A stretch of 64,000 bases of DNA from Xenorhabdus doucetiae (lineage in GTDB: Bacteria > Pseudomonadota > Gammaproteobacteria > Enterobacterales > Enterobacteriaceae): contig NZ_FO704550.1 in NCBI RefSeq assembly GCF_000968195.1, positions 1,798,001 through 1,862,000 on the forward strand. Reading direction: 5' to 3'. The translations under genes and the position numbers were made by a program. Of this stretch, positions 28,074 to 36,245 are shown piece by piece. Position 1 is the stretch's first letter; each line of letters opens with the position of its first letter. The notes beneath the pieces were generated by a model. That model did not search any database. It had not been told where the DNA came from and saw only the letters and a list, made by a program, of their open reading frames with translations.

Positions 28074-29143
28074 GCTACACACGTTTCCTGTTCTGGTTGC
28101 AGTTTAGGTAAAGCCGCAATTTGTTCACGCCATTGCGCTTGCTCAGGCGTCCCTTCCGTGCGCTGGCCGTACAATTGTGCGATTTGATTGCCGTTGGCAT
28201 CAAACAATTCAAGGCTGGTAACGAAACCGCTATCCGTTGGCTTACGGGTAATCCAGCTTTCAGCAATGGCACTTTCAATCAGGTGCAGCGTGAAATTGTG
28301 GTTGAAGATATTGAGCCATTTCTGAGTAGAATTTTCTGCCTGATAAGGCATCAGACGTTCCAATTTACCTGTGAAAATCTGAACACAGCCCCGGTTTCCG
28401 ACAAAGATCATGATTTCGTTTTGATCTTTATAAGCTGTTTCAATAAGTTGAGTCAGTGCTGAATTATCGACACGATAAGCCAAATCATCGTTAACGGCAT
28501 TGAAAATCTGTTGGCGGTTCAGGTTGTGGCGTTTCATCATAATGAAGAATTGATGAACGTCAGTCATGGCACGCCATTCTTCATCTAACTGTGCTTTCAG
28601 TTGTTCCGTGACTTCGGCATGTTCAGGCACTTCTTCCGGTTGGATCGCCAGCACGGGGTTTTCACTGGTCTGGTATTTTTCGATCAGGGCATCCCAGGCC
28701 GCCATATCGGTGTTGCTGGTCGCATAAACTTTATGCAGCGCATCACCCTGACGGTCAAAGAATTGAATGCTGTGACGCAGACCATCCTTGGCAGGTTCAA
28801 CCAAAGAGAAAATGCTGCTCCAGTGATCGAAGAAGATACGCAGGTCAAGCTCACGCGGGTTGAGGATCAAACCAACATGTGGGCTAAATTTAGTATTTTC
28901 GTAGCGTCCAATATGTTCATGAACAGCGAAGTCATTACGGGTAATCGCCTTGGTTTCGCCAACTGCTGCCAGTTCCTGAAGCAGGGTAGAAGCGTCAATA
29001 TTCAAACGCTTTGCGTCGATGCCGACACGGCTGTGTAATAACTCGCCTTCACTGACATTGAGGTAAGCCGCCAGATCGCGGGCATATTTAGCTTTGTTTT
29101 CTGCTTTGGCTTGTAAGTAACGTTCATAAAGTGACTGATTCAC
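28070..29143 (-). CDS. hmuS: HmuS, haemin-handling/degrading protein
   Basis: 357 aa cytoplasmic HmuS/HemS/ShuS family protein with the duplicated domain layout (about 20-170 and 200-340). It binds imported haemin and takes part in its breakdown or safe transfer. Start is GTG at 29143, with AAGGAG nine bases upstream. The stop overlaps the hmuT start. Confidence 0.94.
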   Translation of the reverse strand: MNQSLYERYLQAKAENKAKYARDLAAYLNVSEGELLHSRVGIDAKRLNIDASTLLQELAAVGETKAITRNDFAVHEHIGRYENTKFSPHVGLILNPRELDLRIFFDHWSSIFSLVEPAKDGLRHSIQFFDRQGDALHKVYATSNTDMAAWDALIEKYQTSENPVLAIQPEEVPEHAEVTEQLKAQLDEEWRAMTDVHQFFIMMKRHNLNRQQIFNAVNDDLAYRVDNSALTQLIETAYKDQNEIMIFVGNRGCVQIFTGKLERLMPYQAENSTQKWLNIFNHNFTLHLIESAIAESWITRKPTDSGFVTSLELFDANGNQIAQLYGQRTEGTPEQAQWREQIAALPKLQPEQETCVA

Positions 29144-29236
29144 AGTTGCTGGCTCCTTAAAAAACGGCGTTTAAACACGATTTATTTAAAAACGATTTAT
29201 TCAAAAACAATCTAGTTAAAATCAATGGCGGGTTAC

Positions 29237-31303
29237 TTACCACTGATAGCTGACGAACAGTTTAGCATTACGGCCATTCTGTGGTGCCCCCAGTGGTGAG
29301 GAATAGGCTTTATCGAAAGCGTTACCCAGTACAACAGAAGTTGTTAATCCTTTTAATTCACCCTCGCCGTGATAGCTGACATAGAAGTCATTGACGCCAT
29401 AACCTGCGTATTGAGTGATTTTCCGGCCACGTTCATTTCTGTCCCCATTGACTCCCCTGATGTGAGTATGTTGGGTAAATTTCCCGATCCATCCAATGGA
29501 AAAACCGGTTGTAGACAATGGAATGTCCAGAGTGCTGGTCAGGGTATCCGGGCTGAGGGCTTCTATCGATTTCCCTGTTTCTGCGTTTTTACCCGTTGTA
29601 CGGTTGTAAGCGAGATCCCAAGAGAACCAGTCAGTATCGTATGTCATAGAAACATCCCAACCCCAAATTTTAGCTTGTGGAATATTGGAAGATGTCGTAA
29701 ATCTCATATCAGGCGTCATCGTGGTAGAGATGTAATCTTTCGCTTTGGTATCAAAATAGCTGGCCTTAAATTTCAGGCCATCATTACTGGCAAGCAGATC
29801 ATCGAAACGCAGCCCGAAACCATACTCCTGCGTTTCATTACTTTCAGGACGCAGGTTTGGATTGGGTTTCCAATAGTTTGTAAATCCGGGACGCCCGTCC
29901 CTTGGAGGCATATAAAAATGTTTCGAATCGTTATACATTTCGCCCATAGTCGGAGAACGGAATGCCTGTGAATAGGAGGCAAACAGCATTGACCAATCCG
30001 TCGGGGTAATGCTAATGGCGCCTTTTGACGACCATTTATCCGCACTGATATCGGCATATTTGCTGTTTGAGGCGTTGTAATTGTCGTAACGTGTACCCGC
30101 AATAAATGAAACCGGCAAATCACGCAGAGTCATTTCATCCTGAATCCAGCCCGATGCAAAACGGATATTGGCGTCAGGGAACCCCTCTACACTCTGGCTG
30201 CTTGGCTTCTGTTTTTGTTTATAGGCTTCACCGCCATAGGTAAATTGATGCGCGGCAAAAGCCGTGGTTGCAAAATGAGAGCGGTTTTCAAGTTTTACAC
30301 CATAGGTTTCTTGTTTGCGGCCTTCAAAATCCTTGTCTTTACTTTTGCTATTAATATTGATATCGGAATAATAGATATCCGCTTTGGCATTTAACCAACT
30401 GAATTGTGCCGGATTCAATTGATAAGACAATTGAGCATCACGTTGTGCTGTGGTGCGATCGGTTCGTTGACTATTGTCTTGGTTTAGGGTCTGTGGATTT
30501 TTAGGTTCATGGGCTTCATTACGGTAATATCGCAGGCTGCCGCTGAGTTTTTGGCTATCATTGATTTCCCAGGAACCTTTTGCCAATAGATTACCGATGG
30601 TTTCATCATTGTGATCTTTTATACCATTTCCGTAGCGGATATTGCCCACATCACGTGTGCCAAATGCCAATAAGCCATCAAACTGTTCTGTTTTACCAAA
30701 AGCGGTTCCCCCAAATCCTAAACTGTGGTCACCACTTCCTGCACGGCTAAAGACACGAAAACCGCTATTTTTACCTGCTTCCAATAAATCAGCGGCATCG
30801 ACAGTTTGGTAAGCAATAACACCACCCAGGGCACCACTACCATAGAGTAACGCGGATGGACCACGGACAACTTCAACTTGCTTAATCAGGGCAGGATCGA
30901 GGAATACCCCATTGAGGTGCCCGGTATCGGTTCCCTGTCGAATCCCATCAACGAGGGTCAAAACGCCTTTTTGGGAATAGCCCCGCAGACTGATATCTTG
31001 CCCATTGGCACGACCAACTCCCGCGATATCAATACCCGGAATATTGCGCAGTAAATCATTCGCATTGCCAGCGACGTGATTACTGGCCGACTGGTTGTCA
31101 ATGACTGTCACCATCATCGGGGCTTCAAAACTGTCACGCTGGTTGCCGGTAGCATATACCGTCAACGTATCTTTGGATGACTTGTCTTTTTTGGCATGTA
31201 CGGTTTCAGAATGAATGGTCGTTGCATTCGCAGAAGATAAACTCGCGAAGATAACAACACTCAAGGTAGACAATTTTAGGCTTGGTGATTTAATTCGAGT
31301 CAT
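29237..31303 (-). CDS. hmuR: HmuR, TonB-dependent haemin receptor
   Basis: About 688 aa outer-membrane receptor with signal peptide (first ~30 residues, ending SSANA), a TonB box (DTLTVYATG), plug domain (LLRNIPGIDIAGVGRANGQDISLRG), the FRSPTMGEMY / NPNLRPE region of haem receptors, and a C-terminal barrel strand ending in aromatic QW. First gene of the operon. I prefer the ATG at 31303 to the TTG at 31312. Fur-box-like sequence lies 160-195 bases upstream. Confidence 0.94.
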   Translation of the reverse strand: MTRIKSPSLKLSTLSVVIFASLSSANATTIHSETVHAKKDKSSKDTLTVYATGNQRDSFEAPMMVTVIDNQSASNHVAGNANDLLRNIPGIDIAGVGRANGQDISLRGYSQKGVLTLVDGIRQGTDTGHLNGVFLDPALIKQVEVVRGPSALLYGSGALGGVIAYQTVDAADLLEAGKNSGFRVFSRAGSGDHSLGFGGTAFGKTEQFDGLLAFGTRDVGNIRYGNGIKDHNDETIGNLLAKGSWEINDSQKLSGSLRYYRNEAHEPKNPQTLNQDNSQRTDRTTAQRDAQLSYQLNPAQFSWLNAKADIYYSDININSKSKDKDFEGRKQETYGVKLENRSHFATTAFAAHQFTYGGEAYKQKQKPSSQSVEGFPDANIRFASGWIQDEMTLRDLPVSFIAGTRYDNYNASNSKYADISADKWSSKGAISITPTDWSMLFASYSQAFRSPTMGEMYNDSKHFYMPPRDGRPGFTNYWKPNPNLRPESNETQEYGFGLRFDDLLASNDGLKFKASYFDTKAKDYISTTMTPDMRFTTSSNIPQAKIWGWDVSMTYDTDWFSWDLAYNRTTGKNAETGKSIEALSPDTLTSTLDIPLSTTGFSIGWIGKFTQHTHIRGVNGDRNERGRKITQYAGYGVNDFYVSYHGEGELKGLTTSVVLGNAFDKAYSSPLGAPQNGRNAKLFVSYQW

Positions 31304-31462
31304 GCAGGTCAATTTCCGTGGTGAAATAATGTGTTTTTATAAATACAAGTCATTAAAATCTCACTGATATTCGCAGTGAGCTTGTTAGATTTTTTATTGT
31401 ATTAGAATAAATTTGCTGAGTAGCAACATTGATGATGTGTTAATTTTTCCATAACCAAATTT

Positions 31463-31500
31463 GAACAATAATTATTCCAATATTGAGAATAATTATCGTT
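31463..31500 (-). promoter_or_regulatory. Fur-box-like sequence upstream of hmuR
   Basis: Two adjacent AT-rich palindromes (AATAATTATT and GAGAATAATTATCG) resemble overlapping Fur boxes (consensus GATAATGATAATCATTATC). The position fits iron repression of hmuRSTUV. Exact operator limits are inferred. No hemP-like small ORF was found here. Confidence 0.65.
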
Positions 31501-31585
31501 TCAATGGTGGTTAACTTCAAGCTATTTTTTTATACCTAAATTTGTGTTGTTATTTTTGAAGTTAACTGACTATTTTGGCTGGCAA

Positions 31586-31614
31586 CTGGCTCCGATGGTT
31601 GCAGGAGCCAGAAA
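31586..31614 (-). terminator. Hairpin downstream of aroH
   Basis: An 8-bp perfect stem (CTGGCTCC / GGAGCCAG) lies just past the aroH stop. It has no clear T run on the - strand, so it may be a weak terminator or a 3'-end stabiliser. Confidence 0.45.
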
Positions 31615-31625
31615 AAGAAAAGGAC

Positions 31626-32672
31626 TCAAGAACGGTTTTTCATGGCTTCATCAAGAATACTGATAAATTTCTCCGTATCTTGCCAGCCAAGGCAGGGGTC
31701 GGTAATCGATTGACCGTATGTTAAAGTTCCTCCTTTGATGACTTTTTGTGTTCCTTCAACTAAAAAACTTTCAGCCATCACCCCGGCAATCGCTGTTGAG
31801 CCTGCTTGGATTTGTTCACCAATATTTCTTGCTATATCTAGCTGACGACGATGAATTTTCTGGCAATTAGCATGGCTGCAATCCACAATCAAACGCTCAG
31901 GTAAGTGCAATTCGCGTAATTTATGGCAGGTTGCAGTGATATCTTCGGCACTGTAATTCGGTGTTTTCCCACCACGCATAATAATATGCCCGTAGGGGTT
32001 TCCGCTGGTTTGATAGATGGTCATCTGACCATGTTTATCCGGCGACAAAAACATATGCTTGGCGCGTGCAGCACGTATGGCATCAATGGCGATACGCGTA
32101 TTACCATCCGTCCCATTTTTAAAACCTACTGGGCATGATAAGGCGGAGGCCATTTCTCGATGAATTTGGCTTTCTGTCGTTCTGGCGCCAATCGCTCCCC
32201 AACTAATTAAATCGGCAATATATTGACCCGTGACCATGTCCAGAAATTCGGTAGCCGTCGGGACACCTAATTCATTGATATCAATTAATAGCTTACGGGC
32301 AAGGGAGATCCCTTTATTGACCTGACAAGAGCCATCCAGCATGGGATCTGAAATCAGCCCCTTCCAGCCAACCACAGTCCTCGGTTTCTCGAAATAGGTT
32401 CGCATCACAATCTCCAGATTATGCTGGTATTTTTCGCGCAGAGTGCGTAAGCGAGAGGCATAATCAAGGGCGGCGTCAATATCATGAATAGAGCAGGGGC
32501 CAATAATGACCAGTAAACGCTGATCATCGCCTGTCAGGATGGATTCAATACGTTGCCGTGACAATGTCACATTTTGCAAGACTTTATCTGATATAGGATA
32601 TTGTTCGGCAAGCGCTTTCGGTGTAATTAGGCTATCAATGCGGTGGGTTCTTAGTTCATCTGTTTTGTACAT
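31626..32672 (-). CDS. aroH: 3-deoxy-7-phosphoheptulonate synthase, AroH type
   Basis: 348 aa. Class I DAHP synthase, first step of the shikimate pathway (PEP + erythrose 4-phosphate). Family motifs include VIIGPCSIHD, MRTYFEKPRTVVGWKG, GARTTESQIHREMAS, GFKNGTDG and GITDPCLGW-like SITDPCLGW. The start MYKTDELRTHRI and many local stretches are closest to E. coli AroH, the Trp-sensitive isozyme, and the neighbour ppsR is as in E. coli. I saw no clear TrpR operator upstream. A 7-bp hairpin (CTGGGGG / CCCCCAG, 32719-32747) lies between ppsR and aroH. Confidence 0.92.
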   Translation of the reverse strand: MYKTDELRTHRIDSLITPKALAEQYPISDKVLQNVTLSRQRIESILTGDDQRLLVIIGPCSIHDIDAALDYASRLRTLREKYQHNLEIVMRTYFEKPRTVVGWKGLISDPMLDGSCQVNKGISLARKLLIDINELGVPTATEFLDMVTGQYIADLISWGAIGARTTESQIHREMASALSCPVGFKNGTDGNTRIAIDAIRAARAKHMFLSPDKHGQMTIYQTSGNPYGHIIMRGGKTPNYSAEDITATCHKLRELHLPERLIVDCSHANCQKIHRRQLDIARNIGEQIQAGSTAIAGVMAESFLVEGTQKVIKGGTLTYGQSITDPCLGWQDTEKFISILDEAMKNRS

Positions 32673-32718
32673 ATACTTTCTCGAATTCTACTTCACATTG
32701 AAACAAAGTCTGAAATGA

Positions 32719-32747
32719 CTGGGGGATCACAATAACTCAACCCCCAG
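32719..32747. other. Hairpin between ppsR and aroH
   Basis: Perfect 7-bp stem CTGGGGG / CCCCCAG around a 15-nt loop in the leader of aroH. No T run follows on either strand. Its function is unknown; it could be a leader structure or an incomplete terminator of ppsR. Confidence 0.4.
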
Positions 32748-32826
32748 CAAATTCAACAGACAATCATGATATTTATGTGAGAAAGTATCGTGAATAAATA
32801 TTGTTAAATACGCTTGTATTTTGAAA

Positions 32827-33690
32827 TTAGAACATACGACGTTTTAACCCCATTCTGTCAATAATTTTGGCTGAAATCTCTTCAACAGAATAATTAGTGG
32901 TATTCAGGTAATTGATCTTATTTTTTCGGAATAAAGCTTCAACTTCAGCAATTTCGACCCGACATTGTCGTAATGAAGCATAACGGCTATTTTCTCTCCG
33001 TTCTTCACGAATGGCAGCAAGCCTGTCCGGATTAATCGTCAGGCCAAATAATTTATGCTGAAAGGGCTTTAAGGCGGCAGGTAATTGCAAATTATCCATA
33101 TCATCATCGGTAAACGGATAGTTTGCTGCCTGAATGCCAAATTGCATGGCAAGATAGAGGCTGGTTGGGGTTTTTCCACAACGGGATACGCCGAGAATAA
33201 TGACCTGAGCCTGATCAAGGTTGCGTAATGAAATACCATCATCATGGGCGAGGGTGTAATCAATGGCGGCAATGCGGGCATCATATTGCCCCAGATTTTT
33301 TTTGGATAAGCCGTGAGTTCGATGTAATTCCGGTTTTGGTTCCAGGCCAATTTCTTGCTGTAATGGTGCGACCAACGTTTGAACAATATCCTGACAGAAT
33401 CCGTTGCTGCGGGTAATAATGCTTTTGACTTCATCCGAAATGATGGAGTAAAAAACTAATGGCTTGATTCGGGTTTGTTGATATATCGCATCGATTTGAT
33501 CCCTGATTTCCTCTGCCCTGGCTTTGTTGGTCACGAAAGGTAAGGTATAGGAAGTAATAGTAATGGGAAATTGAGACAACACGGCGTGGCCTAATACTTC
33601 TGCCGTGATGGCGGTTCCATCGGAAATAAAAAATACGCTGCGTTCAAGTATTTCATTTTCCGGTGTTTGGGAGTTATCAGCGTCTATCAT
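32827..33690 (-). CDS. ppsR: PpsR, PEP synthase regulatory kinase/pyrophosphorylase
   Basis: 287 aa, DUF299 family. It has the N-terminal FFISDGTAITAE segment and a P-loop-like GVSRCGKTPTS. It inactivates PEP synthase by ADP-dependent phosphorylation and reactivates it by phosphate-dependent removal. In E. coli it is divergent from and adjacent to ppsA. Here its partner is ~27 kb away because an Rhs island sits between them. Confidence 0.95.
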   Translation of the reverse strand: MIDADNSQTPENEILERSVFFISDGTAITAEVLGHAVLSQFPITITSYTLPFVTNKARAEEIRDQIDAIYQQTRIKPLVFYSIISDEVKSIITRSNGFCQDIVQTLVAPLQQEIGLEPKPELHRTHGLSKKNLGQYDARIAAIDYTLAHDDGISLRNLDQAQVIILGVSRCGKTPTSLYLAMQFGIQAANYPFTDDDMDNLQLPAALKPFQHKLFGLTINPDRLAAIREERRENSRYASLRQCRVEIAEVEALFRKNKINYLNTTNYSVEEISAKIIDRMGLKRRMF

Positions 33691-33756
33691 TATCTTTCTT
33701 CTTTATATGGCAAAACTTATTGTAGGGCAGCAGTAAAGTCATTTCGCGGTGTTGGT

Positions 33757-33792
33757 GTGTTCTCAGCACATCAACACCGCTGACCATAGCCA
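33757..33792. repeat. Long hairpin at the left edge of the Rhs island
   Basis: A strong inverted repeat (GCGGTGTTG... / ...CAACACCGC) lies just before the degenerate symE copy. Each complete unit also has a hairpin at the matching place between xre and symE (for example TTCGGG / CCCGAA at 47429-47446). This suggests that the left 1.5 kb is a truncated unit. Confidence 0.5.
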
Positions 33793-33812
33793 ACTATTTG
33801 AGGTAGTTAATA

Positions 33813-34133
33813 ATAGCTAAGGCGCATTTTAAGCAAAACCGCGCGGTAAATAAAGCCGCCAAAACAGAACGTTATTACACCGTGGGATACGTCCCGCAAA
33901 ATGACAAGGCCACAGCCCCGCCCGCGATACACCTTAAGGGGCAATGGCTTAAACAAGCAGGCTTTGAGATTGGCGGTTCGGTGACGGTGAAGATCATGGA
34001 CGGCTGTCTGGTACTGATCCCCGACAGTGACGAGACCAACAGCCTCAAACAGCAATACCAGCGCCAGCGCGAGCGAATCAGTGAGATCAAACTGCGGATG
34101 CGTGAGCTGATTGGCGATTACAAAAGCCGCTAA
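33813..34133 (+). pseudogene. SymE-like gene, degenerate copy with lost ATG
   Basis: Reading from 33813 this is collinear with the complete symE-like gene at 40826 over all 107 codons, but the start codon is ATA and nearby residues differ. Translation could begin at the GTG at 33882, giving 83 aa that keep the RYYTVGYVPQ... core from GYVPQ on. The SymE family core (IHLKGQWLKQAGFEIGGSVTVKIMDGCLVLIP) is intact. Last remnant of the oldest unit. Confidence 0.7.
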
Positions 34134-34162
34134 GGGCAGGGAGTGAGCCGCTCTTAAAAAAT

Positions 34163-34191
34163 AAAGCCGGAAGATCATTCCGGCTTTATTT
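34163..34191. terminator. Bidirectional terminator between symE remnant and barstar-like gene
   Basis: Stem AAAGCCGG / CCGGCTTT with flanking A/T runs, between convergent genes. The same terminator recurs at the matching place in every unit. Confidence 0.8.
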
Positions 34192-34247
34192 CAGTCAATA
34201 GATCGATAGAACCAGTAAGCCCCTAGGGGGATTTATACATTAAAAAA

Positions 34248-34943
34248 TCACTTTAATTCTATATTAAAATAATCTTCTAATAATGATAGTATATATTCAG
34301 ATGACGATTGATAATATCCTTCCGGGAGGCTGTTATCAATGGCTTTAAATGATAATTCACTATCATTCCAAATGATATTTGTATTGTTTCCAACCAAATC
34401 ATTTAGTAAATCACATACCGCATTAAGGTTATTGCCTATATATCCATAACTTCCAAAAAGAGCATATCCAAATTCACAATAAAATGAATAATAATCTTGA
34501 ATGCATTTGCCTTCTATGATTATTTTTTCATTTTTAATTTCTCTTGGGAATCCATTTTTTATATAACATGCAGATATGTATTTTCTTTTTAAGCTGCCTT
34601 TCATATCTAACCAAATTCTTTTTTCATCTTCCGATTGGAATTCCAAAAGAGATAATGCACCTACCTCATACATTCCAGATGAAATATTTAGATTTAAAAA
34701 TAAATTGTTTTCATATGCATGAAACTTGTTGATTCTAAAGTCGAAATCCAGCCTGCCTTCAAAATCCTCACATTGAAGTGAATAAGATTCATTTTTGCAT
34801 AAGTCAAGGTATTTTCTATCTACACCACAAAATACAAAAGAATGAGTTCCTTCCGTTCCATTATAATCATAAAATTCAACCATTTTATTAAATGAAAGCA
34901 CTAATTCTTCAGAAGTGTTGAATATTTTATATTTACTGCTCAT
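34248..34943 (-). CDS. Barstar-like immunity protein for Rhs tip A
   Basis: 231 aa. The C-terminal ~90 residues match the barstar family pattern: YYSFYCEFGYALFGSYGYIGNNLNAVCDLLNDL followed by NIIWNDSE. The N-terminal ~130 residues are an extra domain I do not recognise. It starts 22 bases after the stop of a barnase-like toxin tip, the usual toxin-immunity order. Codon use is AT-rich compared with the unit backbone. It should protect against tip A RNase. Confidence 0.75.
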   Translation of the reverse strand: MSSKYKIFNTSEELVLSFNKMVEFYDYNGTEGTHSFVFCGVDRKYLDLCKNESYSLQCEDFEGRLDFDFRINKFHAYENNLFLNLNISSGMYEVGALSLLEFQSEDEKRIWLDMKGSLKRKYISACYIKNGFPREIKNEKIIIEGKCIQDYYSFYCEFGYALFGSYGYIGNNLNAVCDLLNDLVGNNTNIIWNDSELSFKAIDNSLPEGYYQSSSEYILSLLEDYFNIELK

Positions 34944-34964
34944 ATCTAGACCCTTTTTATCATA

Positions 34965-35324
34965 TTATTTCTTTTGAGTTACCACATCAAAAATTCGGGT
35001 GTAATGGTCATTACTGAACCCAATTTGGGTTTTTCCATTACCTAAATCTTTTGTGAGTATTCTTAGATTGTTATCTCCAGGAATAACTTCCCATTCCAAT
35101 GCGCCTTTCCATCTTGCTTGTGCAGCATTACCTTTACCTTGAAAAACAGTCTGCTTATCTTTCGTGCCGTATTGAATACGAGGGATCCCTTTACCATTAA
35201 AAATATCATTAATGGCTTTTTCCATTGCCTCAAGCTGGTGAGGTTTAGGTGGATTATTTTTAGGTATTTTTTTGAGAGAAGCTACATATTTATTGCAGTC
35301 ATCACCCGCCAACCCGAACGGATC
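34965..35324 (-). CDS. Orphan Rhs toxin tip A, barnase-like ribonuclease
   Basis: 120 codons open from the junction DPFGLAG. About 113 residues follow the conserved motif. The C-terminal half fits barnase: WKGALEWEV (acidic catalytic Glu region), NNLRILTKD (Arg region) and NDHYTRIFDV (catalytic His; barnase has TDHYQTF). There is no proper start codon of its own (only a TTG inside GLAG), since it was cut off from an Rhs core by the unit to its right. The downstream barstar-like gene supports the call. Confidence 0.75.
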   Translation of the reverse strand, partial: DPFGLAGDDCNKYVASLKKIPKNNPPKPHQLEAMEKAINDIFNGKGIPRIQYGTKDKQTVFQGKGNAAQARWKGALEWEVIPGDNNLRILTKDLGNGKTQIGFSNDHYTRIFDVVTQKK

Positions 35325-35330
35325 TTAGGG
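35311..35330. repeat. Unit junction (att-like site) 1
   Basis: The sequence AACCCGAACGGATCTTAGGG joins tip A to the left end of unit 1. The part up to GATCT encodes (on the - strand) D-P-F-G-L. From TTAGGG onward the sequence is unit-specific and repeated at all three unit left ends. Confidence 0.8.
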
Positions 35331-35399
35331 ACTGTCCCGACACGACCATACTTTTTAGGCGGGATTTTTTCTTTAATAACAGCTTGTTAAAGAGCCGGT

Positions 35400-35427
35400 T
35401 TTACCCGTTGGGGTAAAGATTTTTTTG
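35400..35427 (+). terminator. Terminator near left end of unit 1
   Basis: Stem TTTACCC / GGGTAAA with loop GTTG, then a run of seven Ts. Identical hairpins occur at the matching place in units 2 and 3. Confidence 0.75.
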
Positions 35428-36007
35428 CCCGATCCCCGATGTGCGCTTTCAGGCTATTTTGTTTACCGGGGTGCAGTATAGCGCCTGTGCTCGCGCGCGT
35501 TGACTCAACAGCCTGATTTTGTGATGCGTTTCCCTTTCGGCAACGGGCGAACGTCGTCCGGCTTGCCGGACGGCGGGCGGCCGTTCTGCGGGTGCGGGCG
35601 GCATAGAGCCTGCAAGCGGCGCCCTGCGACGCTCTCAGGCAGCGGGGCTTCGGTTTTGCACGGTTCGGCGGGGTTCACCGCCCCCAACAGGGAAGCCCCC
35701 TGCGGGGGCTGCACGGGGCGGAGATGGCGAGCACGGCAACGAGCAACGGAGCGCAGCGCAGTGCGAGCCGCGCGCAGCCAGTGCAGCGGGGCCGGGGCGG
35801 GGGAGGTAAATACGGAGGCCGCAGGCCGACCTGCCTACAGGGGGGTTGGCCGGATGCGGGCAGGGCAGCTAAAGAAGAAGCCGGCTGGCTGAACGATGGC
35901 AGGGTGTTGGCGTTTGTGCGCGGTGTTTGCCAAGGGCTGGCCCAACAGGTCAGAGCAGAAGGCGAAGCCTTGTGCGGCGGCACGTCAGCGATGCCGATAA
36001 GCGGGGG

Positions 36008-36112
36008 CACCGACATAATGCAGATTATACGCATGAAGCCGCTCACCGTGGCTCAGGTTGACGCCGCAGGCCGGCGGCGCCGTGCGTATAATCCCCTCGC
36101 ATTATGTTGAAT
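36008..36112. repeat. Inverted pair of dif/cer-like Xer sites, unit 1
   Basis: Site 1 (36008-36035, - strand) reads CATGCGTATAA, 6-bp centre, TTATGTCGGTG. Site 2 (36081-36112, + strand) reads CGTGCGTATAA, 10-bp centre, TTATGTTGAAT. E. coli dif arms are GGTGCGCATAA and TTATGTTAAAT, so site 2 arms match at 9/11 and 10/11 positions. The spacing of site 2 is longer than normal. Binding by XerCD or by the element's own recombinase is inferred. Confidence 0.5.
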
Positions 36113-36119
36113 AGGCTTT

Positions 36120-36166
36120 GGGCGGCCTGCACCGGCTTAACGGGGACACCCCGGCTCAGGCCGCCC
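36120..36166. repeat. 47-bp hairpin beyond integrase 3' end, unit 1
   Basis: Perfect 10-bp outer stem (GGGCGGCCTG / CAGGCCGCCC) with an inner CGGGG-ACA-CCCCG stem. Conserved in all units (42817-42863, 49656-49702). No T run follows, so a role other than simple termination is possible. Confidence 0.6.
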
Positions 36167-36245
36167 ATTGCCTATTTACCCCCGCTATCACCGGGGCTGA
36201 CGGGCAGTCCGGCCACGGTCTGCCCCCGCGCAGCACCCGGCGAAC

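Larger units (their letters stand above)
35326..36245. other. GC-rich non-coding end of unit 1
   Basis: About 920 bp, far richer in G+C than the chromosome. Open frames on both strands look like composition artefacts (Arg/Pro/Gly/Ala-rich, not family-like). It holds a + strand terminator (35400), many short palindromes (GTCCGGCTTGCCGGAC, CCCCCTGCGGGGG), the inverted dif-like pair (36008-36112) and a 47-bp hairpin (36120-36166). A role as attachment, origin or structured RNA region is inferred. It is repeated almost unchanged in units 2 and 3. Confidence 0.6.

Noticed and set aside
31313..31625. hemP/hmuP gene upstream of hmuR
   Set aside because: Only very short frames are present, none HemP-like.
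32673..32826. TrpR operator before aroH
   Set aside because: No sequence close to the trp operator consensus was found by eye.
35400..35417. TTTACCCGTTGGGGTAAA considered as a second att core because it resembles ACCCGTTTGGGCT
   Set aside because: The match is partial and the sequence is better explained as a terminator stem with a T run.
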